Shown piece by piece: positions 24,026 to 33,848 of a DNA stretch of 64,000 nt. Under the pieces are notes generated by a model. The model had not been told where the DNA came from, did not search any database, and saw nothing but the letters and a program-made list of their open reading frames with translations. Made by a program: the position numbers and the translations under genes. Within the stretch, counting starts at the first letter, position 1; every line of letters begins with the position of its first letter. This DNA is from Flavobacterium phycosphaerae (GTDB taxonomy: Bacteria > Bacteroidota > Bacteroidia > Flavobacteriales > Flavobacteriaceae), in assembly GCF_010119235.1 (NCBI RefSeq), contig NZ_JAAATZ010000001.1, forward strand, positions 2,138,501 to 2,202,500, in the 5' to 3' direction.

Positions 24026-25615
24026 TTAATGCATGGCTTCGCTTACGTCAACTTTGTTTTTTCCTTTCTTAATCAAAAGGATAAACGGAATACAAATGAG
24101 GAACAAGACCCCTAAATAGAGAAACACATCCATATAAGAGAGCACGGTGCTTTGCTTGGTTACACCAAAATCTAATACCTTGTAGGCTTTTTGTAAGGCA
24201 ACCTCGGGACTGAATCCTTTGGCCATAAAACCTCGTTGCAAAGCATGTATTCTGTCTTGTACGTTTACTTTCGTCATGTCTAAATGGGCAATCAAATTCA
24301 CGCGGTGTTCCTGCCCAAAACGAGCCAAGAATGTAGTGATAATAGCAATCCCAAACGAACCGCCCAATTGACGCATCATTCCGGTAAAAGCAGCTCCTTC
24401 GCCTATACTTTTTCCTTTTAACGCCGAAAGCGAAAGGGTAGTGATTGGTACAAAAAGCAATCCCAAACCTAAACCACGAATGATTAGCGGCCAAAACATA
24501 TGCTCTTCGCCGGTATCAGGAGTCATCATGTTTTGCATCCAATACGTAAAAATAAAGAATGCCAGAAAACCCATGGCTACCAAATAAGTTTGCGGCACAC
24601 CACGTTGTATCAGTTTTCCAATCATTGGCATCATAAAAGCAACTGTAATCGAACTTGGCACTAATAATAAACCGGCATCTGTGGCTGTCCAACCCAAAAT
24701 AGACTGGGTGTAAATAGGAATGATAAAGGTAGAACCATACAATCCGAATCCCATGATAAAACTCATCACAACACCTACTCGTAGATTGCTGTCTTTGAGT
24801 ACTTTCAGGTTTACAATAGGGAATTTATATGTGAGCTGTCGCCAAATAAAGAAAAATAATCCCAAGCCACTAACAACGGTTAATGCGGTAATTGTGGCAT
24901 CATTGTACCAATCGTCTTGCTGTCCGTGTTCTAAAATATATTGCAGCGAACCAATGAAAGCGGAAAGCAATACAATTCCAATCCAGTCTACCTGATTGGC
25001 CTTTAGTTTTTCGCCATATTTCGGACTTCGGACAAAAGTTAATGTCAACAAAGTAGCGATAATTCCGATAGGCACATTGATGTAAAAAATATACGGCCAG
25101 GAAAAGTGATCCACTAAATACCCTCCTAAAGGTGGCCCTAAGGTAGGTCCCACAATAACGCCCATTCCGTAAATAGCTTGTGCCATGCTTCGTTTCTCTA
25201 AAGGATAACTTTCGGTAATGATGGTTTGAGCGGTTACCAATAAGGCACCACCACCCAATCCTTGTATAAACCTAAAAGCGACTAATTCCCATATATTGTC
25301 GGCATTACCACACATGAATGAGGCTACGGTGAATATGATGATAGAGGCAGCAAAATAGTTTCTGCGACCAAATTGTTGTGACAGCCAACTCGTCATCGGA
25401 ATCACAATTACATTGGCAATGGCATAAGCGGTAATTACCCAAGCCACATCGGTAAGCGAAGCTCCTAAACTACCACGCATGTTGTTTAACGCTACGTTTA
25501 CAATGGTAGTGTCAACAATTTCAAGCAAAGCACAAAGCACTGCTGTAATGGTAATAATGGTACGTCGGAAACCGTATTCTACTAAATCATCCTGAACTAC
25601 TGCTGCTGTTGCCAT
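24026..25615 (-). CDS. DHA2-family drug efflux transporter (EmrB/QacA type)
   Basis: 529 residues with fourteen predicted membrane helices, the DHA2 branch of the major facilitator superfamily. Signature blocks: LLEIVDTTIVNVALNNMRGSLGAS at the N-terminus, WLSQQFGRRNYF (motif A), RFIQGLGGGALLVTAQTIITESYP, GMGVIVGPTLGPPLGGYLVDHFSWPYIFYINVPIG (motif C). It exchanges protons for drugs and, with the adjacent HlyD and TolC proteins, would export across both membranes. Last gene of the operon 28680 to 24026. Confidence 0.95.
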   Translation of the reverse strand: MATAAVVQDDLVEYGFRRTIITITAVLCALLEIVDTTIVNVALNNMRGSLGASLTDVAWVITAYAIANVIVIPMTSWLSQQFGRRNYFAASIIIFTVASFMCGNADNIWELVAFRFIQGLGGGALLVTAQTIITESYPLEKRSMAQAIYGMGVIVGPTLGPPLGGYLVDHFSWPYIFYINVPIGIIATLLTLTFVRSPKYGEKLKANQVDWIGIVLLSAFIGSLQYILEHGQQDDWYNDATITALTVVSGLGLFFFIWRQLTYKFPIVNLKVLKDSNLRVGVVMSFIMGFGLYGSTFIIPIYTQSILGWTATDAGLLLVPSSITVAFMMPMIGKLIQRGVPQTYLVAMGFLAFFIFTYWMQNMMTPDTGEEHMFWPLIIRGLGLGLLFVPITTLSLSALKGKSIGEGAAFTGMMRQLGGSFGIAIITTFLARFGQEHRVNLIAHLDMTKVNVQDRIHALQRGFMAKGFSPEVALQKAYKVLDFGVTKQSTVLSYMDVFLYLGVLFLICIPFILLIKKGKNKVDVSEAMH

Positions 25616-25645
25616 TTTTTAATTGTGAATGGTGAGTTGTGAATT

Positions 25646-26725
25646 TTACTTTAAGATTACATCTACATCCACATTCATTCCGGAACGGAGTAATTGTAGT
25701 TTTTCTTTATCATTGTTTTGGGTAAAATTGATTCGAACCGGTAATCGTTGTACGGTTTTTACAAAGTTTCCGCTGGCATTGTCTGGGGGCAAAAGGGAGA
25801 ATTTAGAACCGGTAGCCGGAGAGAATGAAGCTACTTCACCTTCAAATTCGGTACCCGGGAAGGCATCAATTTTCAGTTTTACTTTTTGGCCTTGACGCAT
25901 TTTGTCTAATTGGGTTTCTTTGAAATTAGCTACTACCCATGTTTCATTGGTATTAACGATATAAAACAAAGATTGTCCCGGTTGTACCAATTGTCCGGGT
26001 TGAATATCAATGGTAGATACTTGTCCGTCAATTGATGCGGTCACCACAGTATAACCCAAGTTTAAATTTGCGGATTCAAGAGCGGCTTGGGCTTTTTTAA
26101 CATTGGCCGCAGCCACTAAAACTTGTTTAGAACTCACATTTGATTTAGAGGCAGCCACCGATTTTTGAAACGAAGAGGCCTTTTGTTGTTCTTGTAAAAT
26201 GCGAACCTGACTTTCAGCTTCTTGTTTGGCAGCTTCCGCTTGCTCAAATTGTTGTTTGGTAATCGAATGGTTTTTATACAAATTGCTGTAGCGTTCAAAG
26301 TCGGCCGTAGCTCTTCTCAATCGGATTTTGGCCGTTTCAATGTTTCCGTAAGCCGATTGTACATTGGCATTAGATACCGAAACTCCGGCTTCGGCTGAAC
26401 CGATATCGGCTTTGGCTACTTCCAGATTACTTTCTGCAGCCAATAATGCCGCTTTAGCTTCTTCGGCTTTTACAATATAATCACTGTTGTCAATGATAAA
26501 AAGTGTGTCACCTTTTTTAACTATATCATTATCTTTAACTAAAACCTTAGTGATGTAACCTCCGACTCTAGGGATAATTGGGTTCATTTTTTTGGCTAAC
26601 TGGGCATCATCCGTGGTTTCGTGTGATAAAGAGTGAATGTATTTATAGCCACCATAACTGATGCCTAACACCAAAAAAGCGATGAATATCAGGGTGAATT
26701 TTTTATTTGTTTTTTTATTTTCCAT
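25646..26725 (-). CDS. HlyD/EmrA-type membrane fusion protein
   Basis: 359 residues. One N-terminal membrane anchor (KFTLIFIAFLVLGISYGGYKYI), lipoyl halves (IIPRVGGYITKVLVKDNDIVKKGDTLFII and IDGQVSTIDIQPGQLVQPGQSLFYIV), a long alpha-helical hairpin between them (about residues 78-215, Ala/Glu/Lys-rich), and a beta-barrel part. This is the periplasmic adaptor between the DHA2 pump and TolC. Sits 30 nt upstream of the pump gene and 13 nt downstream of the TolC gene. Confidence 0.95.
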   Translation of the reverse strand: MENKKTNKKFTLIFIAFLVLGISYGGYKYIHSLSHETTDDAQLAKKMNPIIPRVGGYITKVLVKDNDIVKKGDTLFIIDNSDYIVKAEEAKAALLAAESNLEVAKADIGSAEAGVSVSNANVQSAYGNIETAKIRLRRATADFERYSNLYKNHSITKQQFEQAEAAKQEAESQVRILQEQQKASSFQKSVAASKSNVSSKQVLVAAANVKKAQAALESANLNLGYTVVTASIDGQVSTIDIQPGQLVQPGQSLFYIVNTNETWVVANFKETQLDKMRQGQKVKLKIDAFPGTEFEGEVASFSPATGSKFSLLPPDNASGNFVKTVQRLPVRINFTQNNDKEKLQLLRSGMNVDVDVILK

Positions 26726-26738
26726 GGTTTTGAAAATT

Positions 26739-28073
26739 TTAGTTTTGATTGATGTTTAAAGATGAGGTTAGTTTTCCTGAGGCGAATTGCAATTCATAAT
26801 ATTTCTGAGCCACATCGGCTTTGGAAAGTGCTTGATTGATTTTGGCCTGTAACTGTTGGTAATCGGCTTCCAGTAAATCATTTGTATCCGACAGACTGTT
26901 ATCGTATTTGTCTTTTACGATGCGATAGTTTTCTGAAGCTTGTTCTACAGCTTTGTCATACACCAAACTTTGTTTCAGTGACAGGTTATAATTTTGTTGC
27001 GCTTGGAAAGTCTCTTCTTTGATTTGTTCGGTCATTAAACTGACTTCTACCTGAGTTTCTTTAGCTTTGCTTTGAGCCAATTTTACCTGTTTACTGTTTT
27101 TGAAGATATTGGATAAATCATAAGAAACGCCAATACCCACGTTCATCGCATTGGTAACGGTAAGCACATTATTCAAATCGAAAGCAATATAACCACCGGT
27201 TAAGGATAGCGAAGGATAATAATTTCCTTTGGCAATTTTGATTGCGCTTTCGGCTGCTGATTTTTTTAGTTCCAACGATTTTAAATCGTTTCTTTCTCCT
27301 AGTGTTGTGATAACCTGATTACTTTGCATATCTCTTTTTACCGCTTCAATATCAATGGCAACTTCAGTGTTTTCAGGAAGTTTTAAAAGAGTATTCAATT
27401 TGTAATTGGCAATGGCAGTATTTTTCTTCGCATTATCCAAAGACAACTGTACGTTTGATTGTTGCAGTTGCGCTTTCAACAAATCGTTGCGGGCAATCAA
27501 TCCGTTTTCTTCCATGGCGGTAAAGTCTTTTACTCGCTGCTCGGCGGTTTTCAAATTGTCTTCGATGAGCGTGGTCATTTGTTGTGCTTTGTAAAGATTG
27601 GCAAACAATTCTACCACTTCCAATCCGATTTGCTCTTTAGAATGCTTCTCCGAGAAGGTTTCGGCTTTATACATACTTTCAGACTCCTTGATGCTGTTCT
27701 TTAGTTTAAACCCGTTAAAAAGTGGCATAGCTACATTAACCTGACCCAACATCAGCTGATCGATTTTCAACGGAGCTGAAGATTCGGATGAAGAGCTGCT
27801 GTTTGATTGCAAATTAGAATCAACATGAGCACTTGACAATCGCAGGTATTGTCCCGAAGCCTTAACGCTGGGATAGCGATTGTTTTTGGTATTGTCTAAT
27901 TCCAGTTTAGAGGTTTCTACTTTGGTTTTGGCAAGAGTAGCTGCATCACTGTTGGTTACCGCTATTTGTACTGCTTCTTTCAAAGTGAGCAGTTTTTTTT
28001 CTTGCGCTTGGTTTTTGGTATAAGCCAAAAGCAGAAAGGCGAGGAGAACCATTTTATTTATTTTCATATACAA
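26739..28073 (-). CDS. TolC-family outer-membrane efflux protein
   Basis: 444 residues (or 442 if the second Met is used). Signal peptide INKMVLLAFLLLAYTKNQAQ, then the duplicated helical TolC repeats (LKEAVQIAVTNSDAATLAKTKVETSKLELDNTKNNRYPSVKASGQYL and its second copy KSAAESAIKIAKGNYYPSLSLTGGYIAF). Forms the outer-membrane channel of the tripartite pump. Its start overlaps the end of the tetR gene by about 20 bases, so the two are translationally coupled. Confidence 0.94.
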   Translation of the reverse strand: MYMKINKMVLLAFLLLAYTKNQAQEKKLLTLKEAVQIAVTNSDAATLAKTKVETSKLELDNTKNNRYPSVKASGQYLRLSSAHVDSNLQSNSSSSSESSAPLKIDQLMLGQVNVAMPLFNGFKLKNSIKESESMYKAETFSEKHSKEQIGLEVVELFANLYKAQQMTTLIEDNLKTAEQRVKDFTAMEENGLIARNDLLKAQLQQSNVQLSLDNAKKNTAIANYKLNTLLKLPENTEVAIDIEAVKRDMQSNQVITTLGERNDLKSLELKKSAAESAIKIAKGNYYPSLSLTGGYIAFDLNNVLTVTNAMNVGIGVSYDLSNIFKNSKQVKLAQSKAKETQVEVSLMTEQIKEETFQAQQNYNLSLKQSLVYDKAVEQASENYRIVKDKYDNSLSDTNDLLEADYQQLQAKINQALSKADVAQKYYELQFASGKLTSSLNINQN

Positions 28074-28680
28074 GTAGGGCTTTAATGGTTTTTTGAATGT
28101 GTTGTGTTAGTGTAGTGGCGATGTAATGATTGTAGGCTTCTTCCGTATTCAAATTCAGAATCTTTAAGTATAAAGGTTTGTTCATGTGAAACTGAAAATA
28201 AGTTCCCATGATAATCGGAGGGAGCAGGTCAACATTGATGTCTTTTTGAAATTCGCCCGAATCTTGTCCTTCTTTGATAATGTTCTTAAAGGTTTCTAGG
28301 TTGTTTTTCTTCATTTCGGTAAAACCGTCAAAATTTAGTTCTCTTTTTTTGGTAGAAAACTCAAAGTGGAGAATTTGATAAATGCATTTGTTTTTGTTGA
28401 TACGGCTGATGTAAAGTTCAACCATCTTGTCCACCTTAGCAAAAGGAGGGATGTTTTCGTTATAAAGACTTTCCAGTTGCAGTCGCATATCAGAAATCCT
28501 ATTAAGCACTAAAGCTTCCAACATTTTTTCTTTTGAACCGAAGTAATAGGATATCATTGCAATATTGACATTGGCTTTTTTAGCAATATCCCTAACCGAA
28601 GTTCCATCAAAACCTTCTTCAGCGAAAAGTTGTTCCGCTACCTGAAGGATTTCAATTTGCTTTTCATTAAGTTCAGTCAT
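28054..28680 (-). CDS. TetR-family repressor of the efflux operon
   Basis: 208 residues. N-terminal helix-turn-helix (EGFDGTSVRDIAKKANVNIAMISYYFGSKEKMLEALV, about residues 19-55) and a variable ligand-binding C-terminal domain. First gene of the operon tetR-tolC-hlyD-DHA2. Two tandem palindromic operators immediately upstream (28710-28742) imply autoregulation: binding of a pump substrate would release the operon. Confidence 0.93.
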   Translation of the reverse strand: MTELNEKQIEILQVAEQLFAEEGFDGTSVRDIAKKANVNIAMISYYFGSKEKMLEALVLNRISDMRLQLESLYNENIPPFAKVDKMVELYISRINKNKCIYQILHFEFSTKKRELNFDGFTEMKKNNLETFKNIIKEGQDSGEFQKDINVDLLPPIIMGTYFQFHMNKPLYLKILNLNTEEAYNHYIATTLTQHIQKTIKALLVYENK

Positions 28681-28709
28681 AATCGTTTTGAATTAAATCG
28701 AGTGCAAAG

Positions 28710-28742
28710 TTAAACGTTTGTTTAAATTAAACGTTTGTTTAA
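28710..28742. promoter_or_regulatory. Tandem operator for the TetR repressor
   Basis: Two identical 16-bp palindromes TTAAACGTTTGTTTAA, at 28710-28725 and 28727-28742, 17 bp apart. They lie 30-62 bp upstream of the tetR start codon. Confidence 0.8.
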
Positions 28743-28839
28743 ATTAATTTTAACATTTATTTAATCCAAAAAGGCATCATAGATAAATCCTATAGTTAAT
28801 ATTTATGTTTTTGTTTTTCATTTGTTTAAATTTATATAC

Positions 28840-29600
28840 TTAAAGTATATTTTGAATAAAATTATGAATAGAAGAAATTGGGTTGTTGGTGATGAATTGA
28901 ATAAAACTGCTGCCTATAATGACTCCTTTTTGGTGTTTTGTTGCTTGCTGAAATGTAGTTTTGTTGCTGATTCCGAAGCCGATTAGTTGTGGATTTTTCA
29001 AATTCATAGCGGCGATTCTTTTGAAATAAGCTACTTGATTTTCATCAAAATTTGCTTTGCTTCCGGTTACGCCAGCACTGCTGACCATATATATAAAAGC
29101 CGTTGAGTTGGCATCAATCAGTCTGATTCTTTCTTCAGGGGTTTGTGGTGTTATCATGAAAATTAACGAAATACCATAGTTCTCAAACAGTTCTTTGTAC
29201 TCAGATAAGTAAACTTCTATCGGTAAATCAGGAATGATTAAGCCGTCAATGCCTGTTGCTGCGCATTTCTTTAGAAAGTTTTCCATTCCAAATTGCAACA
29301 TCGGATTGAAATAACCCATAATGAGTAACGGGATAGAAACGGTTTGTCGGATGTCTTTTAATTGTTCGAAAAGAATTGCGGTTGTCATCCCGTTTTTGAG
29401 TGCTTGAGTAGAACTTGCTTGTATGGTCGGTCCGTCAGCCAATGGGTCGCTAAAAGGCAGTCCGATTTCTATCATGTCAACCTCGTTTTCAGTTAATTTT
29501 TTTATTAAACTATTAGTGTCGTTTAAATTAGGAAAACCTGCTGAAAAATAAATAGATAGTATTTTTTGTTTTCTGATACTTTATGTTGGATTCGATTCAT
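28840..29600 (-). pseudogene. trpA: Tryptophan synthase alpha chain, frameshifted near the N-terminus
   Basis: The gene should start at 29600 (MNRIQHKVSENK), but this frame stops after 25 codons. Adding one base to the six-T run at 29562-29567 gives the expected ILSIYFSAGFPNLNDTNSLIKKLTENEVDMIEIGLPFSDPLADGPTIQ, then the rest of the TIM-barrel (GLIIPDLPIEVY; FIYMVSSAGVTG; LIGFGISNK; GVIIGSSF) to 28840. The active-site Glu of MIEIGLPFSDP is present. TrpA cleaves indole-3-glycerol phosphate and passes indole to TrpB. As written, the protein is broken; in an otherwise intact operon a homopolymer sequencing error is at least as likely as a real mutation. Confidence 0.85.
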
Positions 29601-29602
29601 TT

Positions 29603-30790
29603 TTACAAATTAAAATAATTAGTGTAAGTGGTTAAATCTTTGTCGCCACGACCTGATAAATTGATGACAACAATATCGTTTGGTTGGAATTTTTTATGTT
29701 TCAAAACAGCAAAAGCATGTGCACTTTCTATAGCGGGAATGATGCCTTCGGTTTGGGCTAATTCAATTCCGAATTGCATAGCTTCATCGTCAGTAATAGC
29801 CATAAATTCGGCTCTTTGGGTTTGGTGTAAATTGGCATGCATCGGACCTACACCGGGATAATCCAATCCCGCAGAAATAGAGTAGGGTTCTGTAATTTGA
29901 CCGTCATCGGTTTGCATTAGTAATGTTTTACTTCCGTGGATGATTCCAATTTTGCCCAAGACAGAAGTAGCAGCGCTTTCTCCTGAAGTTATTCCTTTTC
30001 CGGCCGCTTCTACAGCAATTAGTTTTACGTTTTGGTTATCCAAAAAATGATAGAAAGCCCCGGCGGCATTGCTTCCTCCTCCAACACAAGCGATAATGTA
30101 ATCGGGATTGTCACGCTTTTCTTTTTCGAGTAATTGACTCTTAATTTCCTCCGAAATCACACTTTGAAATCGCGCGACCATATCAGGATAAGGATGTGGA
30201 CCAACCACTGAGCCAATGATGTAAAAAGTGTTTTCGGGATGGCTAATCCAGTCGCGAATAGCTTCATTGGTAGCGTCTTTGAGCGTTTTAGAACCTGAGC
30301 TTGCTGGACGAACTTCGGCGCCAAGCATTTTCATGCGAGCCACGTTAGGAGCTTGGCGTTCCATATCTACTTCTCCCATGTAAACTATGCATTGTAGTCC
30401 CATAAGCGCGCAGACGGTGGCAGTAGCTACACCATGTTGCCCGGCGCCGGTTTCGGCTATGATTCGGGTTTTGCCAAGTCTTTTAGCCAAAAGGATTTGT
30501 CCGATAGTGTTGTTTATTTTGTGTGCTCCCGTATGACACAGATCTTCCCGCTTCAAATAGATTTTAGTCTTGAATTGCTTCGATAGACGCCTGGCAAAAT
30601 ATAATGGCGTCGGTCGGCCGACATAATCCTTTAAAAGTGCTTTAAATTCGTTTTGAAACGAAGGTTCAGATGAGATTGTCAAGTAGCATTGTCGCAAAGC
30701 CTCTACATTCGGGTAAAGCATTTCCGGAATGAAAGAGCCGCCAAAGTTGCCGTAAAAGCCATTTTCGTTGACATTGTATTTTGAATTCAT
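29603..30790 (-). CDS. trpB: Tryptophan synthase beta chain
   Basis: Start at 30790 ([28 protein letters not shown]); the longer open frame reaches into trpF. 395 residues. Pyridoxal-phosphate lysine in [18 protein letters not shown], phosphate-binding loop GGGSNAAG. Makes L-tryptophan from indole and serine. Overlaps the trpF stop by four bases and precedes trpA by two bases. Confidence 0.97.
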   Translation of the reverse strand: MNSKYNVNENGFYGNFGGSFIPEMLYPNVEALRQCYLTISSEPSFQNEFKALLKDYVGRPTPLYFARRLSKQFKTKIYLKREDLCHTGAHKINNTIGQILLAKRLGKTRIIAETGAGQHGVATATVCALMGLQCIVYMGEVDMERQAPNVARMKMLGAEVRPASSGSKTLKDATNEAIRDWISHPENTFYIIGSVVGPHPYPDMVARFQSVISEEIKSQLLEKEKRDNPDYIIACVGGGSNAAGAFYHFLDNQNVKLIAVEAAGKGITSGESAATSVLGKIGIIHGSKTLLMQTDDGQITEPYSISAGLDYPGVGPMHANLHQTQRAEFMAITDDEAMQFGIELAQTEGIIPAIESAHAFAVLKHKKFQPNDIVVINLSGRGDKDLTTYTNYFNL

Positions 30791-31419
30791 AGCTGTTGTT
30801 TTAAATTTTGAATAAATGTTTTTAAGGTTTCCTGGTTTTTCCATCCGGGTTTAGTTTCAAACTTGCTGTTGAGGTCGATGGCGTGACAATTTTTAGCAGT
30901 GTCATTTTGTAAAAACAATTGCAATTCCTTTAGTTTTTCTGGCCCAATGCCGCCACTTAGGAAATAAGGTTTGGGAAGATGATAGTTTTCTAAAAGCGTC
31001 CAATCGAAAGCAATTCCGTTACCGCCGTATTGGTTGCCTTTTGTGTCAAATAAATAAAAGGAACAGAAATTGAAATAATTTTCTAAATGTCTAAAATTAA
31101 ATTGTTTATTAATGTTAAACGTTTTGATGACTTTAACTAATTTCTCTTCGATTGTTTGACAGAATTCAGGGCTTTCTTCTCCGTGTAATTGTACTAAATC
31201 TAATTTGTGCTGTTTTACTTTTGCTGCTATTTCGTCAAAAGAGGCATTGACAAAAACACCCGTTTTTTGAATTGAAGTAGCCATAGAAGGAATATCATTT
31301 TCAAAATACCTCGCTGATTTATCATAGAAAATAAAGCCCAAATAATCCGGTGACAACGCTGCTGTTTCCGCTATGTTTTCATGGAATTTCATTCCGCATA
31401 TTTTAATTTTGGGTGCCAT
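30787..31419 (-). CDS. trpF: Phosphoribosylanthranilate isomerase
   Basis: 210 residues, the usual length. Opens [13 protein letters not shown] (catalytic Cys in KICG), contains [13 protein letters not shown] and [11 protein letters not shown] (phosphate loop), ends with [16 protein letters not shown]. Third step of tryptophan synthesis. Overlaps trpC by one base. Confidence 0.96.
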   Translation of the reverse strand: MAPKIKICGMKFHENIAETAALSPDYLGFIFYDKSARYFENDIPSMATSIQKTGVFVNASFDEIAAKVKQHKLDLVQLHGEESPEFCQTIEEKLVKVIKTFNINKQFNFRHLENYFNFCSFYLFDTKGNQYGGNGIAFDWTLLENYHLPKPYFLSGGIGPEKLKELQLFLQNDTAKNCHAIDLNSKFETKPGWKNQETLKTFIQNLKQQL

Positions 31420-32204
31420 TATATTTTGAGTTGATTGATGAATTCTTCTAAACTTGCTCCGGGATTATCCGTTTTCATAAAGTTTTCTCCAATAAGAAAC
31501 CCTTGATATCCTATGCTTTTCAATAGTTTAAGATCATCTGTATTACTTAATCCGCTTTCGGAAATCTTGACAAAATCTTCCGGAATTTGCGTGACTAAAT
31601 CCACGCTGTTCAACAAACTCACTTCAAATGTTTTTAGATTTCTGTTGTTCACACCAATGATATCAAGGCTTGGCATAATACTTTTTTCTAGTTCCTCTTG
31701 ATTATGAACTTCCAACACAACTTCTAATGCAATGGAATGAGCAAACGCTGAAAGTGATTTGATTTCGTCTCGAGTCAAAACAACAGCTATCAGTAAAATT
31801 GCATCGGCACCGTTGGCTTTTGCTTCCATTATCTGATACTCATCAATGATGAATTCCTTTCGTAAAAGTGGTGTTCTGACGGCAGCTCTGGCCAAAACTA
31901 AATCGTCTAAAGAACCGCCAAAATAGTGATTGTCAGTTAATACTGAAATACCGCTGGCACCCGCATTTTCATAACCTTTGACGACATCTTCTACGGATAA
32001 GCCAAGGTTTATTGTGGCTTTAGAAGGTGAACGGCGCTTGTGTTCGGCAATAATTCCGAAAGGCGAATTGATAATCGATTTGCTCAGGGAAATGGTTTTT
32101 GCGTTGAATAAATCGGCGTTTTCCCATTGATTTATGGAAATCACACTTTTCTTCAAATCCACTTCCCGTTTTTTGCTGGCTATAATTTGATCTAAAATAT
32201 TCAT
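31419..32204 (-). CDS. trpC: Indole-3-glycerol phosphate synthase
   Basis: 261 residues. Family blocks FGIIAEHKRRSPSKATIN, GASGISVLTDNHYFGGSLDDL, LLRKEFIIDEYQIMEAKANGADAILLI, IIGVNNRNLKTFEV, ISESGLS. TIM-barrel enzyme for ring closure after TrpF. Overlaps trpD by four bases. Confidence 0.97.
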   Translation of the reverse strand: MNILDQIIASKKREVDLKKSVISINQWENADLFNAKTISLSKSIINSPFGIIAEHKRRSPSKATINLGLSVEDVVKGYENAGASGISVLTDNHYFGGSLDDLVLARAAVRTPLLRKEFIIDEYQIMEAKANGADAILLIAVVLTRDEIKSLSAFAHSIALEVVLEVHNQEELEKSIMPSLDIIGVNNRNLKTFEVSLLNSVDLVTQIPEDFVKISESGLSNTDDLKLLKSIGYQGFLIGENFMKTDNPGASLEEFINQLKI

Positions 32205-33199
32205 GATGCTTGACTGATTTGTTGTAGTTTTTGTAATTTTTCTAATGCTTTTCCTGATTGTAGACTTTCTTTGGCTTTTGCAAAAGCATTTAAAATAGAG
32301 CTATTTTCTACCGTTGCAATAGCTAAAGCGGCATTGGCACAAACTACATTTTGCTGTGCTTCGGAGCCATTGCCGGAAATGATTTTCATAAATAGCGCTG
32401 CCGATTCTTCTATGGTGCTTCCGCCTTTAATATCTTTAGAGTGCAATTTGGAAAGGTTGAAATCAGAGGCCTTAACAATACTTTCCGAAGATTTAGTAAT
32501 GATTTTGGCATCTGCGGTCAAGGATATTTCATCATAACCGTCTAAAGCATGCAGAATAGAATAGTTTACTTCGGTATTTTGGTATAAATAGGCATACATC
32601 CGTGCCAACTCCAAACTAAAAACACCAACTAACTGGTTCTTCGGAAAGGAGGGATTTACCATAGGCCCCAGCATGTTGAAAAAAGTTTTAACACCCAGTT
32701 CTTTTCGAATTGGACCTACATTTTTCATAGCAGGATGAAAGAGCGGTGCGTGGAGTATGGCAATGTTGGCTTCTTCCAGACATTTGATTAAAAAATCTTT
32801 GTCATTGCTGAATTTTACGCCCAAAGTTTCCATCACATTGCTCGAACCGGATATAGAAGAAACACCATAGTTGCCGTGTTTGGCGACATGTATTCCGGCA
32901 CCGGCCGTTACAAACGAGGCTAATGTTGAAATATTAAAAGTGTCTTTACCATCGCCACCGGTTCCGCATAAATCGATAGTGTTGTAAGCAGAAAAATCGA
33001 TGGGAATGCAAAGTTCTAAAAGGGCTTCGCGAAAACCGGAAAGTTCTTCAATAGTGATGTTTCGCATCATATATACCGTGAGGAATGATGCTATTTGACT
33101 GGGATTGAATTGCCCGGAAGAGATAGTAACCAAAACGGCTTTGGCTTCTTCTTTAGTCAGGGTTTCGTGATTGATTAATCGGTTTAAAATGGTTTTCAT
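32201..33199 (-). CDS. trpD: Anthranilate phosphoribosyltransferase
   Basis: 332 residues. Diagnostic motifs DLCGTGGDGKDTFNIST, VAKHGNYGVSSISGSSNVMETLG and HPAMKNVGPIRKELGVKTFFNMLGPMVNP. Transfers phosphoribose to anthranilate. A 73-bp gap separates it from trpG. Confidence 0.97.
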   Translation of the reverse strand: MKTILNRLINHETLTKEEAKAVLVTISSGQFNPSQIASFLTVYMMRNITIEELSGFREALLELCIPIDFSAYNTIDLCGTGGDGKDTFNISTLASFVTAGAGIHVAKHGNYGVSSISGSSNVMETLGVKFSNDKDFLIKCLEEANIAILHAPLFHPAMKNVGPIRKELGVKTFFNMLGPMVNPSFPKNQLVGVFSLELARMYAYLYQNTEVNYSILHALDGYDEISLTADAKIITKSSESIVKASDFNLSKLHSKDIKGGSTIEESAALFMKIISGNGSEAQQNVVCANAALAIATVENSSILNAFAKAKESLQSGKALEKLQKLQQISQAS

Positions 33200-33272
33200 G
33201 ATACTTAGTTTTAGTGTACTGCCGAAAATCGACAGCGTAAAAGTTTACCGTCGACGTTGAGCAGACAGTAAA

Positions 33273-33839
33273 CTAAGAGGTAAGCCAGTTTTTTAAAATA
33301 GTTTTTCCGTGGGGCGTGAGGACACTTTCGGGATGGAATTGTACGCCTTTGATATCAAGTGTTTTGTGACGTAAAGACATGATTTGCCCGGTTTCATCTA
33401 CCGAGGTAATTTCTAAAACTTCCGGAAATCCTTCCGAATTGACTACCCATGAATGGTAGCGCCCGACTTCAAATTCGTTGGGTAAATTGTAGAATAAAGT
33501 TTCATCAGTAACCGTTGGCGCTACTTTTGTAGCGACACCATGAAATACTTTGTCTAAGTTGATTAGCTGTCCTCCAAACACTTCTCCGATGGCTTGCTGC
33601 CCCAAACAAACTCCCAAAATACTTTTACTGCTGGCGTATTGAACAATAATGGCTTTCAACAATCCGGCTTCATCAGGAATTCCGGGGCCCGGTGATAATA
33701 GGATTTTGTCAAATTTTTCTAACTCGGTTAACTCCAATTCATCGTTTCTGAATACGGTTACTTCAGCATCCAAATCCTCTAAATAGTGAACCAAGTTGTA
33801 GGTAAAACTGTCGTAGTTGTCGATAACGGCTATTTTCAT
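33273..33839 (-). CDS. trpG: Anthranilate synthase glutamine amidotransferase subunit
   Basis: 188 residues. Class I glutaminase with LSPGPGIPDEAGL, nucleophile Cys in ILGVCLGQQAIGE and the His/Glu pair in GVQFHPESVLTPHG. Supplies ammonia to TrpE. Sits 9 nt after trpE. Confidence 0.96.
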   Translation of the reverse strand: MKIAVIDNYDSFTYNLVHYLEDLDAEVTVFRNDELELTELEKFDKILLSPGPGIPDEAGLLKAIIVQYASSKSILGVCLGQQAIGEVFGGQLINLDKVFHGVATKVAPTVTDETLFYNLPNEFEVGRYHSWVVNSEGFPEVLEITSVDETGQIMSLRHKTLDIKGVQFHPESVLTPHGKTILKNWLTS

Positions 33840-33848
33840 AGTGTAAAT

